Source of the DNA: Anaerolineae bacterium
GTDB lineage: Bacteria; Chloroflexota; Anaerolineae; UBA4142; SHND01
Length of the DNA stretch: 34,544 bases
Direction: 5' to 3'
NCBI GenBank assembly: GCA_021463195.1
Contig: JAJTXZ010000052.1
Coordinates: 1-34,544 of the forward strand
Both the position numbers and the translations under genes were made by a program. Below the pieces are notes generated by a model that was not told where the DNA came from, ran no database searches, and saw nothing but the letters and a program-made list of their open reading frames with translations. This document shows, in pieces, positions 8,597 to 18,458 of this stretch (position 1 is the stretch's first letter; each line of letters starts with the position of its first letter).

Positions 8597-9304
8597 ATGA
8601 GCGATGTTACTTTGACCATTGACGGACAGCTGACCATTGTCCCGCAAGGCGCTACCATCTTGCAAGCCGCGCGACGCTTGGACAAACAAATTCCGACCGT
8701 GTGCTATCATCCGCATTTCACCCCCCCCTCGCTCTGCCGTGTCTGCGTCGTCGAAGTGGAAAACGCGCGCGTTCTCGCGCCGGCATGTTCTCGTATCGTC
8801 GAGAACGGTATGCGCGTGCAAACCGATTCTGCGCGCGTCCAACGCGCGCGCAAAGGGTTGTTAGAAATGCTCGATTCGGCGGTGGATTTGAGCGACGCGC
8901 CCGAGATTCAAGCATACGCCAACGCGTATGGCGCGGAACCCGCGCGCTATGGCGCGCAAATCAAACGCCGCGCGTTTCCGCTGTTCGACGACAATCCTTT
9001 TTATATTCGCGACTATACCAAGTGCATCATGTGTTGGCGCTGCGTGCAAGCATGCGGCGAAGATGCGCAGTATACGTTTGCTATTCATCGCGCTGGACGC
9101 GGTTTCGACGCGCATATCGCGACGTTTGAAAATGTTCCGCTTCCCGAATCCACTTGCGTCTATTGCGGCAACTGCGTGCAAGCATGTCCCAGCGGCGCGC
9201 TCAAACCGCGGCGCGAGTATTGGCTCGAGCATGGTTTGGACTTGAAAGAATTGGCACGCGTCAGTCAACTGGAACGGCGTGAAAAAAGCGGCGACGCCAA
9301 ATAA
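8597..9304 (+). CDS. Short ferredoxin-type Fe-S subunit, [2Fe-2S] plus two [4Fe-4S]
   Basis: A 235-aa relative of the N-terminus of NuoG/FdhA. It holds a [2Fe-2S] domain (C in IPTVCYHP, then CRVC and APACS) and, after about 80 residues, CIMCWRCVQAC and CVYCGNCVQACPSGAL, two [4Fe-4S] sites. The His-Cys3 cluster found between these in the 978-aa FdhA is absent. It should be an electron-transfer partner, most simply of the second catalytic subunit at 10407, which has no such N-terminal domains: together they equal the single chain at 5392. I place the start at 8597, where AAGGCGG precedes the ATG; the frame stays open upstream to 8492. A run of eight C at 8721-8728 lies inside the [2Fe-2S] domain. 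Confidence 0.8.
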   Translation: MSDVTLTIDGQLTIVPQGATILQAARRLDKQIPTVCYHPHFTPPSLCRVCVVEVENARVLAPACSRIVENGMRVQTDSARVQRARKGLLEMLDSAVDLSDAPEIQAYANAYGAEPARYGAQIKRRAFPLFDDNPFYIRDYTKCIMCWRCVQACGEDAQYTFAIHRAGRGFDAHIATFENVPLPESTCVYCGNCVQACPSGALKPRREYWLEHGLDLKELARVSQLERREKSGDAK

Positions 9305-9367
9305 AACGCGGCTTGCAAAATACGCCGCCGCGCCGCGCGTTTACTATTTCCGATAGGATTCAACGAG

Positions 9368-10249
9368 ATGAACTCAAAACAGCTGGCAATGCTTTTGGCT
9401 GCGGCAATTCTTTTGGTCTTGCTCGGCGCCGGATTTTATTATTTTGTGTATCGCGCGGCGCAGACGCCCACGACGCAAGAAATTCAAGCGTTCGACGCGG
9501 CGCGTTTGCAATATCACGCCAACACGCTGCGCGGGCACGCGAATGAACTCAAGAACGCGATGGGGCGCACCAGCGACCCTGCCGTGCGCCGACACACCGA
9601 ACACATTATCAATCTATTGGTCGGCAGCGCCAGTCCCGATTACGGCGACCTTGACCGCGACGGCGTGGTCGAAGATCCTGGCGACGGCGCCGGCATGTTC
9701 GCTTATCTCGCCGCGCTGCGCGCGCAGGCAGCCGACGCGCGCGAAACGGTGGCAGTCGAAAAAATTGACCGCGTGAATAATCTCTTGACGCAGATTTTGG
9801 CGCAGAGCAAAATTATCATCACCGCCCAAGACATGGACAATGTGCAGCCGCAAATTGATTTCATTCAAGGCGCCGCACAGCAAGTCGCGCGCGGCGCCAC
9901 CGACAGCGTACCGGAAATCGCGCAGCTTTTGCACGCCAGTTCCACGCAGCCCGGCGTGAATCCCGAGTTGCCGCAGGCAGGCACAACTACGGTGGACATG
10001 AGCCAATTTGTGTTTAACCCCGCGCAACTCAAAGTAAAACCTGGCACAACCGTTGTCTTTATCAACAAGGACAATGCCAAACACACCGTCACGGCAGACG
10101 ACCGTTCTTGGAATTCGCTGGATATTGCCCCCGGCAAAACATTTTCTTTTACCTTTCAACAAGCTGGCACAATCCAATATCACTGCGAATATCACGGCGA
10201 TGTGAACGGCATAGATATGGCGGGCGATATTATTGTGGCGGAGGAATGA
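9368..10249 (+). CDS. Membrane-anchored cupredoxin (blue-copper protein)
   Basis: A 293-aa protein. Residues about 5-28 are a hydrophobic anchor or signal (AMLLAAAILLVLLGAGFYYF) with no lipobox Cys. A middle region is mostly helical and holds an acidic loop, DLDRDGVVEDPGDG, resembling an EF-hand-like calcium loop. The last about 90 residues form a plastocyanin-type domain: DMSQFVFNPAQLKVKPGTTV, then His in AKHTV, Cys and His in YHCEYHG, and Met in IDMAG, a complete type-1 copper ligand set. It should carry electrons outside the cytoplasmic membrane. AGGA at 9355-9358 stands 9 nt before the ATG. It sits between two subunits of an apparently cytoplasmic formate dehydrogenase, an odd place for an extracytoplasmic copper protein. 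Confidence 0.85.
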   Translation: MNSKQLAMLLAAAILLVLLGAGFYYFVYRAAQTPTTQEIQAFDAARLQYHANTLRGHANELKNAMGRTSDPAVRRHTEHIINLLVGSASPDYGDLDRDGVVEDPGDGAGMFAYLAALRAQAADARETVAVEKIDRVNNLLTQILAQSKIIITAQDMDNVQPQIDFIQGAAQQVARGATDSVPEIAQLLHASSTQPGVNPELPQAGTTTVDMSQFVFNPAQLKVKPGTTVVFINKDNAKHTVTADDRSWNSLDIAPGKTFSFTFQQAGTIQYHCEYHGDVNGIDMAGDIIVAEE

Positions 10250-10406
10250 TTTTATATTTTTGAATTAGCCGCCGCCGCGATAAAAAAAACGCCAAGCATC
10301 GGCGTGAGAACGCACGCGGAATGCGCGAATGGGTTTAGCCAAACAAATCACAACCGCCGAAACAAAAACACAATCATGTTATATCCGAGTTGCGCGGGAG
10401 AGCCGC
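10250..10406 (+). other. Intergenic gap before the second fdhA
   Basis: 157 nt. It holds an A-tract at 10281-10288 and a small hairpin, ACGCC with GGCGT, near 10289-10307. I see no clear promoter. The frame of the next gene stays open back to 10329, but GGGAG at 10396-10400 supports the ATG at 10407. Confidence 0.4.
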
Positions 10407-12557
<2,151 letters not shown>

Positions 12558-12697
12558 CGAGTATATACGCGCGCCCCGAGACCTCTGTGAACAGCCCGCG
12601 GCTCGCAAGTCGCAAGCGATCACTGCGAACAAAGACGGGTGTGCCAAGCACGCTTGCCGCGCCGCAACCTCGCGACGCGCATTGACACCTTGAACCC

Positions 12698-13240
12698 ATG
12701 GAAAATTATTCGCTTGAAACGCTGCCCGAACCCGACCCAAAGCAGCGCCGCATCACGCGCCTATTGTTGTTGATTTGGCTCGTTCTCGGCTTGATGGTGA
12801 TTGGCATCTTGTGCTATATCGGCGCCACCGCATTTCGCCCCCCCCCCTCAACGCCGCTTTATGTCGGCGATGTAGATGAATATCCGCTCGGCTCGATTAA
12901 TCTGGAATTTATCAACGCCGATTTTTTTGACGCCGCCGCAAATAAATCACAGGCGACGCTGCCCTTGCAAGTCGTACGCGATACGACTGGCGCTTGGACT
13001 GTATATTTCGCGCGCAGCCCCAATCCGACGGAAGCGATTCGGATTCCGCAGCAGTGTGTGGTCGAATGGGACGAGTCGCTCGGACAATTCCTCGAATTGT
13101 GCGGCGGATCGCGTTGGGCGCGCGATGGCAGCTATATCGCCGGGCCCGCGCCGCGCGGTCTCGATTCATTTCCCGCGCGCATCGAAAACAATCAGTTGTA
13201 TATTGAACCTAAATTGACGCCGGGCGCGCCGCGCCCCTAA
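12698..13240 (+). CDS. Membrane-anchored Rieske-like protein lacking most cluster ligands
   Basis: A 180-aa protein with one membrane segment (about residues 22-46) and an outward C-terminal domain. Residues 135-156, CGGSRWARDG followed by GPAPRGLD, match the second half of a Rieske fold (HGSxxxxDG...GPAPRxL). In a Rieske centre the ligands are CxH and CPxHGS. Here C120 is kept, but the first His position is V122, the second Cys position is E133 and the second His position is G136. The protein therefore should not bind a normal [2Fe-2S] cluster; C120 and C135 could form a disulfide. It lies 140 nt after the second fdhA, on the same strand. A run of ten C at 12838-12847 follows the membrane segment. 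Assignment to the fold is inference from the conserved tail motif. Confidence 0.6.
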   Translation: MENYSLETLPEPDPKQRRITRLLLLIWLVLGLMVIGILCYIGATAFRPPPSTPLYVGDVDEYPLGSINLEFINADFFDAAANKSQATLPLQVVRDTTGAWTVYFARSPNPTEAIRIPQQCVVEWDESLGQFLELCGGSRWARDGSYIAGPAPRGLDSFPARIENNQLYIEPKLTPGAPRP

Positions 13241-13277
13241 AGCAACACGCGCCGAATGTTCGCGCGCGGCTCGCTTG

Positions 13278-13286
13278 TGCTATAAT
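13278..13286 (+). promoter_or_regulatory. Extended -10 promoter, apparently leaderless
   Basis: TGCTATAAT, a perfect extended -10 element. Transcription would begin at about 13292-13294, on or next to the GTG start at 13294. No Shine-Dalgarno sequence fits between. The -35 region (TGTTCG near 13257) is poor. Confidence 0.65.
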
Positions 13287-13293
13287 TTTGCGC

Positions 13294-13908
13294 GTGACCA
13301 TCGCCACCGCGTTTGACCTTGCCGCGCTTGCGCGCCATTACGAGCTTGCGCCGGCGCTCGCGTTAGGTTTGGGCGCGGGCCTCTATTTTGAATATTATCG
13401 GCGCGCGCAGCCCGCGCCGACGCGTTTCATCACCGGTTTGAATCGCGCGCTCGAGAGCTCGCTCGCGGCGCGTCACGCGCAATATATTCACGCGCCGCGC
13501 GACGCGGCGCGCGCGGCGCTGCGCGAAAACGCGCTGTGGTTTAATCTGGACCGTCAACCCGCCACCGCGCTGCTGGGACTGGAAATGTTGGCGGAAGAAT
13601 TGGTCTATTATGATACACAATCGGACTGGCGTGTTTGTTTGCGCGCAATGGCCGGCGCGATTGACGACCATGAGGCGCTATATCGAGGCGTCTATATTTT
13701 ATTTTTGCAAGAAATCGCGCGGCTGCTGGATATCCAACCGCTGATAATCGAATTACAAGAAATCGCGGCAGAGTGGACGCAATTCGCCGCGTATTTAAAT
13801 GCTTGCGCCGTATCGGAAAGCGTTCCCGATTTTGAAAAAGCGGGACGGCTCGCGCGGCGCTTGGCTTTTCGCGAAGAACACTTTTGGGGAAAGGCGTTGG
13901 ATTTATGA
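13294..13908 (+). CDS. Uncharacterised protein, possibly BtrH/DUF4872-like
   Basis: A 204-aa, mostly helical soluble protein. The N-terminal part, ATAFDLAALARHYELAP followed by ALALGLGAGLYFEYY, resembles the 'GLGGGLGFxY' segment of BtrH-type (butirosin biosynthesis H, DUF4872-linked) proteins, and the helical C-terminal half would fit DUF4872, but the N-terminal Cys of that family is not seen. I treat this as a weak suggestion only. The frame is also open to a TTG at 13288, but that codon lies between the -10 box and the expected transcription start, so GTG 13294 is the better start. It is followed 59 nt later by a permease gene. Confidence 0.55.
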   Translation: MTIATAFDLAALARHYELAPALALGLGAGLYFEYYRRAQPAPTRFITGLNRALESSLAARHAQYIHAPRDAARAALRENALWFNLDRQPATALLGLEMLAEELVYYDTQSDWRVCLRAMAGAIDDHEALYRGVYILFLQEIARLLDIQPLIIELQEIAAEWTQFAAYLNACAVSESVPDFEKAGRLARRLAFREEHFWGKALDL

Positions 13909-13938
13909 TTACGGATTAAGCGCGCCGCGCGAATTTAT

Positions 13939-13966
13939 AATCCGCAAGCTGCAATCCGCAAGCTGC
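13939..13966 (+). repeat. 14-bp tandem duplication before the permease gene
   Basis: AATCCGCAAGCTGC occurs twice, head to tail, at 13939-13952 and 13953-13966. The second copy ends 1 nt before the ATG at 13968, so it takes the place of a ribosome-binding site. Confidence 0.85.
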
Positions 13967-13967
13967 T

Positions 13968-15194
13968 ATGCCGCGTTCCACCTGGCTCAATCTGCTCATC
14001 ATCTTGCTCGTCATTATTGCCGCATCCTATGTCGCGCAAGTATTATTCGGTTTCCTCAGCGGCTTTTCCGACATTATCCTCATTCTCGTCCTCGCGTGGC
14101 TCGTCGCATACGCGCTCGGCCCGCTCGTCGAAATAATTAACGCCCGTTCGCTGCCTCAAGCAATCGTCCAGTTGGGCGCGCGTCTGGGCGGCGAACGCTT
14201 TGGCAAACAACTGGCAAACTTTCGCGTTCAGCGCGCGCTCGCCGTCGCGTTGGTGTATCTCAGCTTGGTCGTGGTGGTCATTATCATGGTCGCGTCCCTG
14301 CTACCCGCCATTGTCACGCAAGTAAACGCGGTGGCGCCGCAGCTCGGACGGCTCGATGTCGCGCAGCTCGCATTGAGCAGTTTGCTCGAATCCACGTTGA
14401 GTAAATTCAATATCGGCTTGAACGTGCAGGACTTGATTAACAATGCGCTTGCGAATTTAGAAGCGCTCGCCACGCCGATTTTGCGGAACACGGTTTCGAT
14501 TTTGACTAGCGTGCTTTCGCTCTTGGGCAACGCGCTGCTCGTTATTTTGCTCTCGTTCTTTTTGGCGCTCGATGGGCCGCGTTTCAGCAAAATGCTTTTT
14601 GATATTCTGCCACAGCGTTTGCATCAAGAAACGCGAATGTTTTTCTTGACCACCGACCGCGCGTTCGGCGGTTTTTTGCGTTCGCAGATTTTGCAAGCGC
14701 TAATCATCGGTATCGGAACGGGTCTCATTCTTGCCGCGTTCGGCGTGCAAGCCGCGTTGGTCGCAGGCGTTTTTGCCGGACTATTTATGCTCATTCCTTT
14801 GGTAGGTCCGGCGCTCTGCATGTTGCCCCCATTGTTGGCGACCGTTCTCTCGGCGCCCGACAAAGTAGTATGGGTGATGATTCCAATCATCGTGCTGCAA
14901 GTGGCGATTGTCAACGTGTTGATGCCGCGCATTATGGGCAACGCGCTGGGGTTGCATCCGCTCGTCATTATCGTGTCGCTGTTGGTGGGGGTCAAACTCG
15001 CGGGTTTTTGGGGCGCCTTTTTTGCCATGCCTTTGGCGGGGATCATTTCAGCATTCGGCGCGTTTATCATTCGGCGGCGCCAACGTCTTGCCGAATGGAC
15101 GTCGGCGATTGTGCAACAAGATACCGATGAACCCAACGCGCTATCCGAGATTGAACTGGGCGCGGACGCGTCGCGCAATAAAAATGACGCGTAG
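13968..15194 (+). CDS. AI-2E family transporter (PerM-type permease)
   Basis: A 408-aa polytopic membrane protein with the typical family layout: paired N-terminal membrane segments (LLIILLVIIAASYVAQVLFG, then an ILILVLAWLVAYALGPLVE segment), a third hydrophobic segment near residue 95, a long extracytoplasmic part, and a C-terminal bundle holding FFLTTDRAFGGFLRSQILQA and PLVGPALCMLPPLLATV, which are characteristic of PF01594. Members have been linked to autoinducer-2 export, Na+/H+ antiport and general efflux, so the substrate is unknown. The ATG at 13968 follows a tandem repeat and lacks a clear ribosome site. Its 3' end faces that of the HD-GYP gene, 11 nt away, with no terminator between them. 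Confidence 0.85.
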   Translation: MPRSTWLNLLIILLVIIAASYVAQVLFGFLSGFSDIILILVLAWLVAYALGPLVEIINARSLPQAIVQLGARLGGERFGKQLANFRVQRALAVALVYLSLVVVVIIMVASLLPAIVTQVNAVAPQLGRLDVAQLALSSLLESTLSKFNIGLNVQDLINNALANLEALATPILRNTVSILTSVLSLLGNALLVILLSFFLALDGPRFSKMLFDILPQRLHQETRMFFLTTDRAFGGFLRSQILQALIIGIGTGLILAAFGVQAALVAGVFAGLFMLIPLVGPALCMLPPLLATVLSAPDKVVWVMIPIIVLQVAIVNVLMPRIMGNALGLHPLVIIVSLLVGVKLAGFWGAFFAMPLAGIISAFGAFIIRRRQRLAEWTSAIVQQDTDEPNALSEIELGADASRNKNDA

Positions 15195-15205
15195 CATTGA
15201 GAGCA

Positions 15206-18200
15206 TTAGAGTAAATCCGCATAATCGTGAAATAAATTCAAGAACGCGTCCGCCACACGCGGGTCAAATTGCGTGCCGCTGCAAGCGCGAATTTCTTGGA
15301 GCGCTTGTTCGTGCGTCATGGCTTGACGATACGGGCGCGTCGAAGTCATGGCATCATACGTATCCGCCACCGCGAAAATACGCGCGCCCAACGGAATGTC
15401 CTCGCCGCGCAATCCTTCCGGATAACCGCTGCCATCCCATCGTTCTTGATGATGCAGCACCACCGGCAACGCCTCGCGCAAAAAAGGAATGGCTTTGAGC
15501 ATGTCGTACCCGAGCTGCGGATGCCGATTCATCAATTCACGTTCGGCTTTGGTCAAAGGTCCGGCTTTGCGCAAAATATTGTCCGACACGCCAATTTTGC
15601 CCACATCGTGCAACAGCGCGCCGCGCTCCAAATTGGTCAATTCCGCCACCGACAATTTCAATTCGGCGCCAATCGCCAAAGCCAATTTGGTGACGCGCTG
15701 CGAATGTCCTTCCGTTTCGCGGTCGCGCGTATCCAACGCCGCTGAAAGCGCCAACAGCGTCGCCTGATACGATTCTTCCAGACTGCCGAGCGTATACGCG
15801 AGCGAAGCCGCCTGTTCGACCGTTTGTTCGTGCAAACGCAAACGTTGCAGCGACTGCGCGGACAAATTCGCGATCGTCGTCGTCAATCGCAATTTATCTT
15901 GACTTGGCGCGCCGCGCTCTGCAAAGCCGACAAAAAGCGTCCCCAACATTCCGGAAGGCGTTCGCAGCGGCACGACAATGCCGCCAAACATGCCCGCGAA
16001 AACTTCCGGCAGCTGCGCGCGCGCGTCGTCGGAAACATCCGCGACCAAAAACGGTTCGCCCGTATCGAGCGCAATCCACGACAAACCACCCTGCTTGCGA
16101 AAATGTTCCGTGCCGCGATGCGGCATATTGCGCGTCGCCACCACGCTCAATTTCGAACCATCATGCGCCAAGATTTGCAGCGAGCCACCCGCGCCTTGCA
16201 ACATATTAACCGTATCATTCAAAATCAATTCGTACAAACGCGTTTCAGTGGTCGCCGTTCGCAGTTTATCGGAGAATTCAAACATCGCGCTGATTTCGGC
16301 AAGGCGGCGCGCCGTTTCATCCAAAAGGCGCGCCCGCTCAATGCCCGCCGCAACCTGCCCCGCCAACGTTGTGAGCAAACGCAAATCATTGCTGTCAAAA
16401 CGTCCCGGCTCAGAATGCGCCACGGCGATAACGCCCACCACGCGTTCGCCAATCATCATCGGCGCGCTCAAACACGCGTGAAATGATTCCGCGAAAGAGC
16501 TAAAGCGCAAATCACGCGCGAGGTCTTGGATCAATAACGGGTTGCCCTCGCGCACCACCCAACGCGCGACCGCGCGGCTCCATGAACCATCCGGCGTTTG
16601 CTCGTACGGCAATGCCGGTTCCAAAATCGGCTCAGATTCATCCGCGCGCGCAAAATACATTCGCACTTTGTCACTCTGAAATAATTCGCGAATTTCCAAC
16701 GTTACGCGCGTCAGCACGCGGTCTAATGAAACTTCGGAATTGGCTGCCGCAATCACATCATTCAACAAAACAAGTTCATCCAAACGCCGCGCCGCCGCTT
16801 GCGAATGACGCGCTTTTTCTAACGCCATCGCCGTTTGGGTCGCGACGAGATACAAAAAATGCGATTGCTCTTCGGAAAATTGACGCGGCGCGCGGCTATA
16901 GACGCCGAGCAAACCAATCACGCGCGTTTCCGCGAGCATTGGCGCGCACACGCCTGAAATCACTTGATGCCGCATCAAATAATCGGCGGCATGAAAGCGC
17001 GTTTCATTCGCGAAATTTTCGATAATGACCGGCAGCTGCGTGCGCAGCACATACCCCGCGTGCAAGTGCAGGTCGTTAGCGGTATGCGTTCGCCCGATCA
17101 CGCCGCGCCGCCAGCCGCGCCCATTCGCCAACAAGAACGCGCCTTCAGCCGTCGGCAGCAAAACTTCATAATACTCGCCGGCGAGCAAACTCGTGAGCGC
17201 ATCCAACGTCCGTTCCAATACTTCGTCCGGCGCCACCGCGCTCAAAAAACGCTGCGCCAATTCGCGCAGCGCGCTCTGCTCTTGAAAGCGGCGCTGCGAT
17301 TCGGCGAACAAACGCGCGTTTTCGATCGCCTGCGCGGCTTGGTCTGCCAAGCCCTGCAAAAATTCGCGGTCCGCGACTTGGATATTGGTCTCCGACGAAC
17401 CCAAGACAATCAAACCCATGCCGCGCCGCTTGACGCGCAACGGCAAAAGCATGACCGCTTGAATTTGCGCGATCGCCGCGATTTCGAGCGCGCCGGGACT
17501 CAGGTTCGCGCGAGCAAAATCTTGAATCACCACCAAACGTCCCTGCTCAAATACGCGTTTCACGTCAGGATTGAGCGATAAATGACCGAGCCGCAGCGCT
17601 TCGACCAATTCCGTCGGTACCCCAAATTGGGTCACCAAACGCATCTCTTCTTCCGCTTCCAACAAATAAAATAATCCATAGTTGGTATGCGAAATATTGA
17701 GAAAAACAGCCAAAAAACGCCGCGCCAACTGTTCGGCATCCACCCATTCGTTGACCGTCGAAGTGACCGCGCTGAACGCGCCCATTTGGTCCATCCGCCG
17801 CCGCGATTCCAGCACGGCCTGCTCGCGTTCCAACGTCGTGGCAAGCAGCGCCGCCAACGCCGCGACAAGTGAAATATCTTGGGGTGAAAATTCAAACGCG
17901 GCGCGATGCGTTTCCACGCACAACGCGCCGCGCCTTATCCCGTGCTGCGATAATGGCGCAAGCACAATGCGCGTGAGCGCGGCGGGCAGCGCAAATTCGG
18001 GCGTCGCGACAAGCAACAATTCCAGCTGCGCGCGCGATAGAGACAGCGCCTCGGAATCGGCGCTCAATGTGCGCGCGAGCAGCGCAACATAATCCGCCAA
18101 AGCGGCGGCGGCATTTTCGGAGGGGGGGGAAACGATCAGCTGCGAATTGTCCAAATCCTGCGTGAGCGCCAAACGCGCTACAGGCATCAAAACTTGTAAT

Positions 18201-18358
18201 TCTACGCGGAGGTCTGCCAAGATTTCGCTCGGCGGCAACTCGCGCGTAAGCAGCTGCGCGACGCGCCGAAATAGCATTGCCTCGCGCGCCGCGCGTGCTT
18301 CAGGCGCGGCATCCGGTTCGCGAATCACGCGCTCGCCTAGAGAGTCTTGAGGAACCAT
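15206..18358 (-). CDS. Multi-GAF HD-GYP protein (putative c-di-GMP phosphodiesterase)
   Basis: About 1050 aa, soluble, with no membrane segment. Five GAF-like sensory domains run in series (roughly residues 20-180, 195-350, 365-530, 535-690 and 700-860), each ending in a helix of the type EREQAVLESRRR or ENARLFAESQRR, followed by an HD-GYP domain in the last about 170 residues. The HD-GYP domain has LLHDVGKIG, a following HH in VLHHQERWDGSGYPEGL and the GYP signature, so metal and catalytic residues look intact and it may hydrolyse cyclic di-GMP. I chose ATG 18358; the frame is open to a TTG at 18433 and neither has a well-spaced ribosome site. A run of eight G at 18122-18129 lies in the first GAF domain. 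It is downstream of fumC on the same strand. Confidence 0.85.
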   Translation of the reverse strand: MVPQDSLGERVIREPDAAPEARAAREAMLFRRVAQLLTRELPPSEILADLRVELQVLMPVARLALTQDLDNSQLIVSPPSENAAAALADYVALLARTLSADSEALSLSRAQLELLLVATPEFALPAALTRIVLAPLSQHGIRRGALCVETHRAAFEFSPQDISLVAALAALLATTLEREQAVLESRRRMDQMGAFSAVTSTVNEWVDAEQLARRFLAVFLNISHTNYGLFYLLEAEEEMRLVTQFGVPTELVEALRLGHLSLNPDVKRVFEQGRLVVIQDFARANLSPGALEIAAIAQIQAVMLLPLRVKRRGMGLIVLGSSETNIQVADREFLQGLADQAAQAIENARLFAESQRRFQEQSALRELAQRFLSAVAPDEVLERTLDALTSLLAGEYYEVLLPTAEGAFLLANGRGWRRGVIGRTHTANDLHLHAGYVLRTQLPVIIENFANETRFHAADYLMRHQVISGVCAPMLAETRVIGLLGVYSRAPRQFSEEQSHFLYLVATQTAMALEKARHSQAAARRLDELVLLNDVIAAANSEVSLDRVLTRVTLEIRELFQSDKVRMYFARADESEPILEPALPYEQTPDGSWSRAVARWVVREGNPLLIQDLARDLRFSSFAESFHACLSAPMMIGERVVGVIAVAHSEPGRFDSNDLRLLTTLAGQVAAGIERARLLDETARRLAEISAMFEFSDKLRTATTETRLYELILNDTVNMLQGAGGSLQILAHDGSKLSVVATRNMPHRGTEHFRKQGGLSWIALDTGEPFLVADVSDDARAQLPEVFAGMFGGIVVPLRTPSGMLGTLFVGFAERGAPSQDKLRLTTTIANLSAQSLQRLRLHEQTVEQAASLAYTLGSLEESYQATLLALSAALDTRDRETEGHSQRVTKLALAIGAELKLSVAELTNLERGALLHDVGKIGVSDNILRKAGPLTKAERELMNRHPQLGYDMLKAIPFLREALPVVLHHQERWDGSGYPEGLRGEDIPLGARIFAVADTYDAMTSTRPYRQAMTHEQALQEIRACSGTQFDPRVADAFLNLFHDYADLL

Positions 18359-18458
18359 CGCCTTATTACATGCGTCAAAAAGAATACAATCGCTGCCGTT
18401 ATGTTGACGAAACACAACGACAGCTTTAATCAAGGTCTAGCGTCACGGCGCCCAGCGT

